Assembly: GCA_932294295.1 (NCBI GenBank)
Contig: OW028575.1
Coordinates: 39,248,253-39,312,252 of the forward strand
Direction: 5' to 3'
DNA: 64,000 bases
DNA from: Alitta virens
Taxonomy: Eukaryota > Annelida > Polychaeta > Phyllodocida > Nereididae
The translations under genes and the position numbers were made by a program. The notes under the pieces were generated by a model. That model searched no databases. It was not told where the DNA came from and worked only from the letters and a program-made list of their open reading frames with translations. Position 1 is the stretch's first letter. Each line of letters opens with the position of its first letter. Positions 8,141-18,441 of this stretch are shown here, one piece after another.

Positions 8141-9521
8141 ATGTCAGACAAACTGTATACCAGTAGAACTTTAGCTAGGAGAGCTTTAAAGAGGACTCAA
8201 GCAATGTTGTCAGGCAATGCAGAGAGTGATGTCAGTGACTCAGACAGTGAGGATGAGCGAAATGATGAAATTGAGCAAATTGTACTGGCTGCCAGCCCAA
8301 GTTAGTTAGTTAGTTAGTTAGTGTTATTGTTTAAAGCCTCATCAGCACCTAAGTGGGCTATGTAGAGGCTCTCTAGGGTAAGATTGATTATTTATAGTTG
8401 GTAGTTGAAACCAGAAGCATGTAAAAAATCAATAAGTCTGCGTTGGATAGCTGGAGCAGCTTGTGCAATGCGCATTGTCCTGTTTTAGCCACTGGGGATA
8501 GAGGACTTCACCCCAAGTGTTTCCACCCTCGCCGCGTGGAGGCCCAGGACCTTCGAGGGCTTGCCAGCCCAAGTAGGGAGATAGAAGCTACAGAGCAGGA
8601 AGTAGCAACAGTGGATGACATTAATAGTGCTAATAGCTGTGATTTATCAGATTTAGCAACAAATATTCTTTCTGATACTGAAATTTTTCCTGATATTGAG
8701 AATTGTGCAAGAAGTTTGTGGTGGGAAGTTTCATTATTTTGGAAAAGAAAAAAATAAAGTTCTACTTGATAAGATGACCAACTGAGAAATTATGAAAAAC
8801 TAAGTCTTCAATTTAACATTGATGGCTTACCTTTGTTCAAGAGCAGAAATGACCAGTTTTGGCCAATTTTAGGCTTAGTATTAGAACATCCGGACAAGGT
8901 TCCTTTTGTCGTTGCTTTGTGGAAGGGAAATTCTAAACCAGCTAGTGCAAACCAATATCTGGAAAGCCTTGTTGATGAATTAAGTGTTTTACAGAAAGAT
9001 GGATTTGTTCACGGGGACAAAACATATAAAGTTAAAGCAAGTAATTTTGTCTGTGATACCCCTGCCAGATCATTTGTAAAGATGACAAAGGGTCACACAG
9101 GATACTATGGGTGCGACAACTGTGTGCAGAGTGGAGAGTGGATGGATAAGATTGTGTTCCCATAGGTTCATGCGGTGGAAAGGACGAATGTGGCCTTTGA
9201 TGAAATGCTAGATGAGGAACACCATCATGGTGAAAGTGTATTGAAACGACTATTATTGGGGATGGTGACACAATTCCCGCTCGACTACATGCACCTGGTA
9301 TGCTTGGGAGTAATGAAGAGATTGCTTGTGAACATTTGGATGAAAGGGTCATTGCATGTTCGGATGAGTTATGCTATGGTGCAGGAAGTTTCTAAACGTG
9401 TATTGCAGTTTCGAGCTTTCTTGCCCAAGGAATTTGCTAGGAAAGGGAGATCTTTTTCTGAGGTAGATCGATGGAAGGCGACAGAACTACGAACATTTCT
9501 GTTATACACTGGCATTGTTGC
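8141..9521 (+). pseudogene. TNP2/CACTA-like transposase pseudogene, copy 1
   Basis: An ATG at 8141 opens a Ser/Asp-rich N-terminus (MSDKLYTSRTLARRALKR...) that runs to a SINE insertion at 8303. After the SINE the same frame resumes (REIEATEQEVATVDD). Then come an internal deletion near 8706, a block reading CGGKFHYFGKE in another frame, a frameshift near 8776, and the conserved core: NIDGLPLFKSRNDQFWPILG, GHTGYYGCDNC, an in-frame TAG at 9163-9165, then QFPLDYMHLVCLGVMKRLL and EVDRWKATELRTFLLYTG. Homology to copy 2 stops at 9521. This architecture matches invertebrate transposases related to plant TNP2 (Transposase_21, CACTA/CMC group). It cannot make a full protein. Confidence 0.75.
8303..8561 (-). 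mobile_element. SINE-like element, family B, full copy
   Basis: A 259-bp insert with perfect 13-bp duplications TGCCAGCCCAAGT (8290-8302 and 8562-8574). The left end is a (GTTA)n-type tail, followed by GCCTCATCAGCACCTAAGTG. The other end is GC-rich (GCCGCGTGGAGGCCCAGGAC). It is shared in part with 3811-3889. I did not find clear A and B boxes, so the origin of its head is open. Its insertion interrupts the transposase reading frame, which continues exactly after the duplication. Confidence 0.8.
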
Positions 9522-9725
9522 CAAAATAGTTCACTTAAAATTTATAGATTTGTTATTATTAAATTTGACCACATCTTATGAATCATATATTATGATAGAT
9601 GTATTACACTTTGTGTTAGCAAAAGTAAACAAAAAACTGAAAAAAGTACTGGCTTTTTAATATAATTTCCAAGACCTTTATTAAACTTCACTGAAAATGT
9701 ACAAAAAGTTTCTTTGATGTTGCAG
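9522..9725. other. AT-rich flank after the truncated transposase
   Basis: The sequence beyond the homology break has no coding character. It ends in a pyrimidine-rich acceptor at 9712-9725. Confidence 0.4.
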
Positions 9726-9782
9726 ATGGTAGTCTAAGCGAGAAAGGGGTGTCTTTCCTTAATGTTGTTAACAAATCGTCAG
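9726..9782 (+). other. Putative 57-bp exon
   Basis: It lies between the acceptor TGATGTTGCAG and the donor TCAG|GTATGC. The single open frame encodes GSLSEKGVSFLNVVNKSS. Its phase does not join directly to the next exon at 10632, so at least one more exon would be needed. It may be part of the DUF4806-like gene. Confidence 0.35.
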
Positions 9783-10271
9783 GTATGCATACTTTCACAA
9801 AATTTTATGAAAGTTAAATTAGTATCTTTGGAATAGACCACCATCACTCATATGAATTCATCGTTTCCTTTACTATCTAAATTAACATATGCAAAATTTC
9901 AGTACATTAGGAAGTGATTTTAAGAGTGGGTCCACCACAACCTTTAAGATCTACTGCATTCAAAAACATTTCATATGCCATTTTTTGGCCATATCTCAGT
10001 CAGTTACTAACTAGAGCCATGAAATTTTCCATACATACTTTTTGAGGATGAGAATTCATCCCCTGAAAATATGGTTGATTCAGGTGCAGTTATTCCTATC
10101 TGAATGATGAATTTCTCAGTCATAAGTGTTGATTTTTTTTTGTGTGTTTATTCCATAAATAATTTCAGTGCTTTCTAGTCGGAAGAAGTCAATTGCATAC
10201 TTAACAGATCTAATAGGAAATGCATTTGCTGCACATTTTTATGAAAATTGAACAGTATTTGATGTCTCCCC

Positions 10272-10445
10272 ACAGTCGGCGACATCATTTCGTCACGGGG
10301 GCAAATACGCATAACTGTGTTATATTAATAGCTCAATTAAGTGAGATAAGCAACAACACTTTAGTAAGCAAATTCTCCGTGAAAAGAACCTAGTAATCGC
10401 CACCATGAATCTGCTGTCGCCCGACGAAATGATGACGCCCACTGT
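10272..10445. mobile_element. MITE-like inverted-repeat element
   Basis: ACAGTCGGCGACATCATTTCG (first 20 bases shown as 10272-10291) and the region 10423-10445 are inverted copies of 23 bp with two mismatches. They enclose about 130 bp of non-coding sequence. The size and structure suit a miniature inverted-repeat transposon. No convincing target-site duplication was found. Confidence 0.5.
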
Positions 10446-10631
10446 ACATATGAGGTCAAACTTCAGCATGCATTATGTACAAGGCACATTTGCTCTGTTC
10501 TGCATGTTGATCACCTCTGAATAAATGTGTTAAAGTTCATACCTCTCAGTAGATAAAACTAGAGTCGTAAAGATAATTTGGCCAATTGATGAATTTATGA
10601 TAAGTTATGTGGATATTCATTTTATTTTCAG

Positions 10632-10845
10632 AACAAAAAAGGAAATAATTGTTCAGTTGCTCAATGAAATCTTGTTGCAACAAAAACAGAACACCCAGTT
10701 GCTGCAAGCACTGCTACGAAAGGACCCTGTGGGAGATGCCTTGGGGGATGGTGAAATCAGGCAGGCCAGCTTGCCTTTAGACAGTTATGAGGACCTGCAG
10801 GTGCTGGAGGAAAATATGGAGAGAAAAGATTTTCGCAAGGCATTG
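10632..10845 (+). CDS. Exon of a DUF4806-like protein
   Basis: A 214-bp exon has a strong acceptor (TTTTATTTTCAG) and donor (CATTG|GTAAC). It encodes a Gln-rich helix (QLLNEILLQQKQNTQLLQAL) and then LPLDSYEDLQVLEENMERKD and FRKAL. The last part resembles the start of the DUF4806 domain, which typically begins with LP, a short loop, then an LE..L segment and K/R-LV. DUF4806 proteins occur widely in invertebrates, often in transposon-rich settings. The rest of the domain should lie in a following exon that I could not identify. The function is unknown. Confidence 0.5.
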
Positions 10846-10977
10846 GTAACTTTTTTAATTAAAATTAATAACATTTACTTGGCCCAAGTAGTGATTCTAA
10901 CTTTTTCAGTATGGCATAATCTGAATTTTTGTGGAAGAGTTGGAATTGCTATTTGGCTTGTTTACTCATATCATTGA

Positions 10978-11433
10978 CATTGTTCAGGCCACCCCTTGGT
11001 CGGAACATTGCTTAGTTTAGAATTTTTTTTATTTTTGACAGTCAGTTTCAGAATCCACAGATCTTGGGGCATTCCTAATGATAAAGATTTTGGCCAAAAT
11101 AACACAATGTAACTGCGCAAAACAAGATGTCCAACTAACCATCCCACTAAAATGTCCGCGCTCCTTCAATTATAGTGGATTAGGGACATTTAAACAAGGA
11201 AATATGGCCTGTACCATATAGCAAACATTGTCATAGCACCATAAATTTTGCCTACATTGTTCTTTCATGTAATCAAACTATATAACTTGACTAAGACCTT
11301 AATGTTGTTGACCACTGAATTCCAAAAAAAATTGCACCATCGAGTTCTGAAATCATGTACACGGGTAGATTTCCCTCCATTCTATCTCCTAACTTAAAGC
11401 AGCTCTTAGCGACCCAGGGTATAACAGCACTCT
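10978..11433. other. Non-coding stretch
   Basis: AT-rich sequence without recognisable features. It leads into the first 1.65-kb duplicated block. Confidence 0.4.
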
Positions 11434-11607
11434 GAAAAAAGGCAAGTAGGAAATCAAAGGTTTGTAGGAACAAAAACAGCTGATTTTACAATATATGGTA
11501 ATGATATATAAATCTATCTGTTAGTGCTCACCAACTTTTGTGTACTTTGAGGTGCTCTATTAAGAAACCTCTAGCAAAATATGCCTTCCACTCAATTTAT
11601 CTTGGTA

Positions 11608-11609
<2 letters not shown>

Positions 11610-11646
<37 letters not shown>
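11610..11646. repeat. (TA)n microsatellite
   Basis: A pure TA run. The equivalent run in the second block lies at about 16894-16930 and differs slightly in length, as expected of slippage. Confidence 0.9.
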
Positions 11647-11648
<2 letters not shown>

Positions 11649-12280
11649 ATCCTCACATGTTCTAGGATGCAAAAAAAGATAGGTCAAACATTTTGCAATT
11701 TGTGGTGGGTTACCCTGCCTGTTAGCTCCAGTTGGCTGGACTAAATATATATATACAAACTATCATACAGTTTGTTTGAATCCTGGCACTAGTCTAGTCA
11801 TAAATGCCATTCATGGCATGTTTGGTGTCTTTTCTAGTTAATTTTTCGTGGCCAATAAGTTTTCAAGGTCAGATTTCCCAACAATTAAAGTCTAAAGATA
11901 TTAGCTGGACATCCAGAGCAAGCTGACTGGCCCAGCTGGCCAAAAATAGCTTGCTGGTCATGGTTGTTCCGCTTGACCGCACACTGGCTTATAGGTGGCT
12001 TTGAAGTGAGTTGGCTACTCTGCTTATTACATAATGGTATTTCACACAAGTAGCAAGAGAACAATTGCTGCCCATTCAGCTAATAGCTATTCCAATTCTT
12101 AATAAGGAAGATGCAACCCTAGCATGAGCCTAGAATTACTCAAATCTAATGTACAGTATGAAATAGAAACAATACATAATTGATTTGCATGCATGTCTGA
12201 GATGCTGTAAAGAGTCACATATAATCTATCCTCATTAAATTCTTTATTAAATGTCTCCCTGTTTTCTTTTCTCATTGTAG

Positions 12281-12342
12281 CAGCAGCATTGGTGGAACTC
12301 GCCAGAACCATTACTTCTAGTTCAAGTGACGAAAGCGACTAG
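12281..12342 (+). other. Putative terminal exon (block copy 1)
   Basis: A strong polypyrimidine acceptor (TTTTCTTTTCTCATTGTAG) precedes 62 bases that can encode ALVELARTITSSSSSDESD and a TAG stop. An acidic Ser/Asp tail is typical of nuclear protein C-termini. Other frames are also open, and the minus strand through here reads a Lys/Glu-rich peptide, so the call is weak. Conserved in the second block at 17566-17627. Confidence 0.3.
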
Positions 12343-12495
12343 TAGGCCCAACTAGTTACAGTGGATTATGAATTTATAATTGCTCTTTCAGAATGTGGAA
12401 TGTTATTTGATTTATATATATATATAAAGATTTCTAAAATAGATTCCATCGTACTGTTATTTATTGTTGTCACTCACTCCAACATGAAGTTGATC

Positions 12496-12702
12496 TGACG
12501 TTGGGCCAACGTTGTTAATGCCAACGTTGGGCCAACGTCATTTGCCCGACGTCGGGCCAACGTCAGACCAACTATGTTGGCTCGGCAACGAGGTCACATT
12601 CCGATGTTGGATCAGCGGTGGAGTCAAATGACAAGGTCAACGTTGGGCCAACGTTGGCCCGACCCAACCGCTGACATTGGCCCAACGTTGGCCCAACGTT
12701 GT
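12496..12702. repeat. Palindrome-rich array (GGGCCAACGTTGGCCC), copy 1
   Basis: About 205 bp are built from repeated words ACGTTGGGCCAACGT and CGACGTCGGGCCAACG. These are self-complementary, and the left and right ends are inverted relative to each other. The array could fold into several hairpins. A diverged second copy lies at 17779-17984. Confidence 0.8.
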
Positions 12703-12812
12703 AATGCTATCTGGGATATATTTGCAATGCAATGCACAGCAAATGTGGCCATCATATTAGTTATTAGCTGCAATATGACTCGAGGGTGATAATTTTTTTT
12801 AAATTTACTTAC

Positions 12813-12991
12813 CCTGCCAAAAGCCTCGGCCCCTCCCATGCATCCTCTCTTGTCGCCTTTCCTCCCTTCCCACCCTCCCCCTTAGTTCTGCAATCCTTGA
12901 AAGACCCAAATAAAACCTCATTTTCCTGAACAAAATCAACCACCACCTGCCCTTCCTCCAACCCCCAAACTCGTTTCCTTTGAGATGACAT
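12813..12991 (-). CDS. MADF/Myb-SANT-like DNA-binding exon (block copy 1)
   Basis: The minus strand from ATG 12991 reads VWGLEEGQVVVDFVQENEVL and ends with DAWEGPRLLAG at a perfect donor GTAAGT (12812-12807). The pattern W..EE...L.DF...NE.L ... W resembles the first helices of MADF or Myb/SANT-like domains, which occur in the accessory proteins of Harbinger-type transposons. Only the first exon is recognised. The reading frame is free of stops in both copies. The downstream exon was not found. Confidence 0.45.
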
Positions 12992-13090
12992 GGACAAATG
13001 TTGTCTGCTAATTTACCTCTTTGTTTATTTGACTGGAGAGTGACTTCCTGTTTCACTTTCAATAGACTCTCGTCGAGACATTTCTAGAGA

Positions 13091-14446
13091 TGTGGAAGGG
13101 AAATTCTAAACCAGCTAGTGCAAACCAATATCTGGAAAGCCTTGTTGATGAATTAAGTGTTTTACAGAAAGATGGATTTGTTCAAGGGGACAAAACGTAT
13201 AAAGTTAAAGCAAGTAATTTTGTCTGTGATACCCCTGCCAGATCATTTGTAAAGATGACAAAGGGTCACGCAGGATACTATGGGTGCGACAACTGTGTGC
13301 AGAGTGGAGAGTGGATGGATAAGATGGTGTTCCCATAGGTTCATGCGGTGGAAAGGACGAATGTGGCCTTTGATGAAATGCTAGATGAGGAACACCATCA
13401 TGGTGAAAGTGTATTGAAACGACTATTATTGGGGATGGTGACACAATTCCTGCTCGACTACATGCACCTGGTATGCTTGGGAGTAATGAAGAGATTGCTT
13501 GTGAACATTTGGATGAAAGAGTCATTGCATGTTCGGATGAGTTATGCTATGGTGCAGGAAGTTTCTAAACGTGTATTGCAGTTTTCGAGCTTTCTTGCCC
13601 AAGGAATTTGCTAGGAAAGGGAGATCTTTTTCTGAGGTAGATCGATGGAAGGCGACAGAACTACGAACATTTCTGTTATACACTGGCATTGTTGCGCTAA
13701 AAGATGTTTTGACTGATGTAGTTTACCAATATTTTGTGATATTTCATGTTGCGATAACTGTGATGACAAGTGAATCATTATGTCAAGGTTACTGTGAATA
13801 TCAAAGAATTTACTTATTAGTTTTTTGGAGCATTTTAAAGAACTGTACAGTCAATCGAACATGGTGTACAATGTACATTCATTAGTCCATCTTCCACGTT
13901 TTGTTTGAGAATATGGTTGTCTAAACAACTTTTCTTCTTTCCCATTTGAACATTTTTTGAAAACACTGAAATCTATGATAAAAAAACCTGGGTTGCCACT
14001 AGAGCAGGTAGTAAGGCGAATCTATGAAAGACAACAGGCAATGCCAAAACAGAAGAAATTCGAATTTCGGATGTAAGAGGCCTCATTCTTGTGGGCCAGT
14101 ACCTCAAGGTTTCCCAAATTGTGTTCAGTATAAAGAATACCAAGGTGCATCATATGCAGTAGGGGTAAACCAGGGTGATAATGGTGTTGCAATTAACGGT
14201 GATTATTTTTTCATTAGAAATATTTTATGTGTTGGTGGAAATGTCAGAATAGTTTGTCAGAAATTTACATCCAAAGGGCCATTTTTCATGTATCCAGTTG
14301 ATTCTTTGAAACTTCATACAGCGTACCTCAAAGATCTTTCTGTCGAGTTATGTGACTTTTCAGTGGTAGATGTTGATGCCAAGATTGTGCTATTGCCCTA
14401 CTCCACAGGGTTTGTTGCTCTGCCACTCATTCCTAGCATTTTGTAG
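13091..14446 (+). pseudogene. TNP2/CACTA-like transposase pseudogene, copy 2
   Basis: It begins abruptly at the end of the duplicated block, corresponding to base 8918 of copy 1, and matches copy 1 with about 7 differences in 605 bp. It keeps the same in-frame TAG (13336-13338), gains one T near 13582 (frameshift), and extends further than copy 1. The extension includes LYSQSNMVYNVHSLVHLP (frameshifted near 13835), then a TGA, FPFEHFLKTLKSMIKKPG and PLEQVVRRIYERQQ. A C-terminal block follows from about 14130 (KEYQGASYAVGVNQGDNGV). The N-terminus is absent. It is inactive. Confidence 0.75.
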
Positions 14447-15723
14447 ATCGAATTATATGAGATTGATTATTGATTCCTTATAGGAATGAAGTTGGAAGAG
14501 GGTTATTCCCATAATCCCATATTACGCATATATTAATACTTTAATGATAATGAACAATTACTCAGTTATCTAAATATTTTCAATCATATTTAAAGGTTCA
14601 AATCTATCATTATTTGTTAGTTGTATGCCATGAAAACCAATTTTTATATATGTAACCTGGTTCATGAGCAATGGGGCGATGGCCCACATATAGAATATGG
14701 ATCTATGACCATACCAGTCTTGTCATTGTTTAAAGACGATCATCAACACAGGGTCCAAGAATGCATTTGATGACATAACAGTTAGATGACTTCATTAGAC
14801 AATGTTAAAGACCGGTGTTGCGGTCGTAGCCCCCTCTGTAGGTAGACATTAATATCGGCATTAGAGGTAAAATCGTAAAATGGTGTATTAAGTGAGTTGG
14901 TAGCTTTAGTAATTAGAATTTGTCAATGTTATTCATGAGATATATCATTGTAACTGCATTTGGTAGTTTCTATAAAACTACCATTATATCCAAAACCAAT
15001 ATTTTTCAAAATGATTATCAATTCAAACATGTTCGAACTTCTGCATAATATATATTCTATAAGTTCATGTAGAATGAATGCATTTGATGTGTATGCTTGA
15101 TATGCCGCACAAGCAATTGTGCTGATTTGAGCCTATTATTTTTGTTGTGAACCTTGATAATTATTGTACATATGGTTTAATTGCATATAAATTGGTTGAA
15201 TTTATTTAATCACCACCAAAATAATTGCAGACTTTTCGCCTTTAGATGAAATTATTTGTAGTTAGTTTCATCCGTGTGGCGTATTAAGGGGGAGAGGCAT
15301 TGGAAAACCCTTTTTTTTTTAAGAATCGCCCCAACCCTCCCCCCCCCTCCCTGCAGGGAATTTCAGATACGCTCCTGCAAGTCAAGCCATGCAATCTTGA
15401 GAGTCAAGCTTGTTAGCCATGGATACCAAGCCTATCAATGAGTGCATTTGATGATGTATATGTAACAGAAGAACGTTGTCATAAAATAATATATATATGT
15501 ACTACCGTCACTATTATGTAGTAAGACTTGCTTGGTTGTAGCTCTTCCAGTACGCTCGATAGTACCCTGTTAACATAGCATTTCATTTCTTGAATTTCCA
15601 ATTAAATCTAGGCTCACTCTATCATTAAATTTAGCTTAGCAAAAGTTGCTAAAAGACCAAAATTTCTTTTAGCAAATAAGATTTTGATTTAGCACGAGGA
15701 AACACGGAATTTGCTAAAATCCG
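14447..15723. other. AT-rich non-coding stretch
   Basis: I see no gene. Near 15275-15375 a C/G-run-rich segment ending AATTTCAGATACGCTCCTGC looks like the end of a dispersed repeat. Near 15630-15720 TTAGC/GCTAA words recur in both orientations. Confidence 0.4.
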
Positions 15724-15756
15724 AAAAAAGGCAAGTAGCAAATCAAAGGTTTGTAG

Positions 15757-16742
15757 TAGCCAGAACCGACCTACATTGCATTAGATGCGATGTAGGGTCA
15801 GAACGCCTGCTGTAGGAATTCATGGGCGCTCAAAATTACGACACATTTTTCTCAATAAACACGTTAGCATACCTTATTTTGTTGTTATGTACAGGATTAC
15901 TACTCCGTTTACTACTTTAACGCAGATTTTACTGAAAAAGCCACTGGAAACATCCTTTTTAAGAGAATTTTCAAAATTCACGTTCGCTTGGTTCATGCTT
16001 TCACAGGTAGCAGGTCGATTCGTCATTGCCTGATTGAACCCAATGAAAACTGGTCCGTTCGTCACCCAAATTTGGTCGATTTGTCATCCGAAATTGGTTG
16101 ATTTGGCCAGTACACAGTGTATGGTCACTGCTATTATATAAAATATGTTAACTGCCGCTGAAGAACCGACCTTTTTTTGAGTGATGAACCGTCCAGTTTT
16201 TACGAAGACGAATCGTGCTGTGACGAATCGACCATGTTATTGATGTCTACTAACACTAACACTCACTAGAGGGATCCGGCGACATCACAGCGCCACCCAG
16301 GTGCAATGGTGCAGATAAATATCTAATAATTTAGCTTCATTAGACCCATAGAACAGTGGAATCGTGTGGAATAGTTTATTAAAATATTTTAATTGTGAAA
16401 TTGAGAAAACTACGGACTTTCCAGCGCTATTCTGTGTGCCACTAGGGGCGTTGAAACATCGCCAGAGCCCTCTTGTGAGTTTTTCGGAACTAGGCGGCCA
16501 TGCTTCAAGCTTTGTTTACCGAAATGTGAATTTGAAAATGGCACAGAAATCGATTAATATTGGAAGAAATCAACCATATCTGAGTGCAACACAATAGAAA
16601 AAAGATATGTCTAACGCTACAGTGGGTGTATGTTGTGTGACAAACGTTTACTAAAAGGCTAGTTCCCACTCAAGCAAAAAAGTCAATATGTTTTCATCCA
16701 GGACCTTGTAACCCTGTCCTATGGACAGGGGACTTGTAGCTA
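15757..16742. mobile_element. 986-bp insertion with 8-bp TSD, probably hAT-like
   Basis: The duplication GTTTGTAG occurs at 15749-15756 and 16743-16750, and the empty site with a single GTTTGTAG is present in block copy 1 at 11460-11467. The insert starts TAGCCAGAAC and ends CTTGTAGCTA, so its tips are a short imperfect inverted repeat (TAGCCA/TAGCTA). An 8-bp duplication is usual for the hAT superfamily. There is no transposase, so it would be non-autonomous. An internal 13-bp perfect inverted pair lies at 16013-16025 and 16221-16233. Confidence 0.65.
16013..16233. repeat. Inverted repeat GGTCGATTCGTCA within the insertion
   Basis: The 13-mer at 16013-16025 and its exact complement at 16221-16233 bound 221 bp. 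Degenerate versions (GGTCGATTTGTCA, GGTCCGTTCGTCA) recur inside. It may be a nested foldback element. Confidence 0.6.
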
Positions 16743-16890
16743 GTTTGTAGGAACAAAAACAGCTGATTTTACAATATATGGTAATGATATATAAATCTAT
16801 CTGTTAGTGCTCACCAACTTTTGTGTACTTTGAGGTGCTCTATTAAGAAACCTCTAGCAAAATATGCCTTCCACTCAATTTATCTTGGTA

Positions 16891-16933
<43 letters not shown>

Positions 16934-17565
16934 ATCCTCACATGTTCTAGGATGCAAAAAAAGATAGGTCAAACATTTTGCAATTTGTGGTGGGTTACCC
17001 TGCCTGTTAGCTCCAGTTGGCTGGACTAAATATATATATACAAACTATCATACAGTTTGTTTGAATCCTGGCACTAGTCTAGTCATAAATGCCATTCATG
17101 GCATGTTTGGTGTCTTTTCTAGTTAATTTTTCGTGGCCAATAAGTTTTCAAGGTCAGATTTCCCAACAATTAAAGTCTAAAGATATTAGCTGGACATCCA
17201 GAGCAAGCTGACTGGCCCAGCTGGCCAAAAATAGCTTGCTGGTCATGGCTGTTCCGCTTGACTGCACACTGGCTTATAGGTGGCTTTGAAGTGAGTTGGC
17301 TACTCTGCTTATTACATAATGGTATTTTGCACAAGTAGCAAGAGAACAATTGCTGCCCATTCAGCTAATAGCTATTCCAATTCTTAATAAGGAAGATGCA
17401 ACCCTAGCATGAGCCTAGAATTACTCAAATCTAATGTACAGTATGAAATAGAAACAATACATAATTGATTTGCATGCATGTCTGAGATGCTGTAACGAGT
17501 CACATATAATCTATCCTCATTAAATTCTTTATTAAATGTCTCCCTGTTTTCTTTTCTCATTGTAG

Positions 17566-17627
17566 CAGCAGCATTGGTGGAACTCGCCAGAACCATTACT
17601 TCTAGTTCAAGTGACGAAAGCGACTAG
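17566..17627 (+). other. Putative terminal exon (block copy 2)
   Basis: Identical in structure to 12281-12342, with acceptor, open frame and TAG conserved. Confidence 0.3.
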
Positions 17628-17778
17628 TAGGCCTAACTAGTTACAGTGGATTATGAATTTATAATTGCACTTTCAGAATGTGGAATGTTATTTGATTTAT
17701 ATATATATAAAGATTTCTAAAATAGATTCCATCGTACTGTTATTTATTGTTGTCACTCACTCCAACATGAAGTTGGTC

Positions 17779-17984
17779 TGACGTTGGCCCAACGTTGTTT
17801 ATGCCAACGTTGGGCCAACATCATTTGCCCGACGTCGGGCCAACGTCAGACCAACTATGTTGGCTCGGCAACGAGGTCACATTCCGATGTTGGATCAGCG
17901 GTGGAGCCAAATGACAAGGTCAACGTTGGGCCAACGTCGGCCCGACCCAACCGCTGACGTTGGCCCAACGTTGGCCCAACGTTG
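17779..17984. repeat. Palindrome-rich array, copy 2
   Basis: The same array as 12496-12702 with scattered changes, several of them at CpG sites. Self-complementarity is mostly kept. Confidence 0.8.
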
Positions 17985-18098
17985 TAATGCTATCTGGGAT
18001 ATGATATTTGCAATGCAATGCACAGCAAATGGGGCCATCATATTAGTTATTAGCTGCAATATGACTCAAGGGTGATAATTGTTTTTAAATTTACTTAC

Positions 18099-18277
18099 CC
18101 TGCCAAAAGCCTTGGCCCCTCCCATGCATCCTCTCTTGTCGCCTTTCCCCCCTTCCCACCCTCCCCCTTAGTTCTGCAATCCTTGAAAGACCCAAATAAA
18201 ACCTCATTTTCCTGAACAAAATCAACCACCACCTGCCCTTCCTCCAACCCCCAAACTTGTTTCCTTTGAGATGACAT
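18099..18277 (-). CDS. MADF/Myb-SANT-like exon (block copy 2)
   Basis: The same exon as 12813-12991, with the GTAAGT donor (18098-18093) and the open frame preserved. The few differences do not break the frame. Confidence 0.4.
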
Positions 18278-18441
18278 GGACAAATGTCGTCTGCTAATTT
18301 ACCTCTTTGTTTATTTGACTGGAGAGTGACTTCCTGTTTCACTTTCAATAGACTCTCGTCGAGACATTTCTAGAGACAGACTCGAGACTCAAGTTGATCC
18401 AGACTCACAAGTTCTATGAAACCAAGGCCCAGAAGTCATTA

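Larger units (their letters stand above)
11434..13090. repeat. 1.65-kb duplicated block, copy 1
   Basis: This block matches 15724-15756 plus 16743-18376 at about 98-99% by eye, in direct orientation. It starts GAAAAAAGGCAAGTAG and ends CGAGACATTTCTAGAGA. It contains a (TA)n tract, a palindrome-rich array, a putative plus-strand terminal exon and a minus-strand MADF-like exon. Flanks differ at both ends and no target-site duplication or terminal inverted repeat was found. It may be part of a transposon, or an allele assembled twice. Confidence 0.85.
15724..18376. repeat. 1.65-kb duplicated block, copy 2, interrupted by an insertion
   Basis: It matches 11434-13090 except for a 986-bp insertion at 15757-16742. 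The first 33 bases (15724-15756) and the remainder (16743-18376) together reproduce copy 1. See the entries for the insertion, MADF exon, terminal exon and palindrome array. Confidence 0.85.

Noticed and set aside
9032..9352. A 106-codon minus-strand open frame, repeated at 13205-13525
   Set aside because: It is the antisense shadow of the conserved transposase core, which is recognisable on the plus strand.
12099..12311. Minus-strand 70-codon frame as an exon of the MADF gene
   Set aside because: No acceptor in a suitable position was found, and the same bases form a strong plus-strand acceptor and exon. Left undecided and not annotated.
11434..18376. The two 1.65-kb direct repeats as LTRs of a retrotransposon
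   Set aside because: They lack TG...CA ends, there is no primer-binding site or polypurine tract, and the sequence between them holds DNA-transposase remains, not gag or pol.
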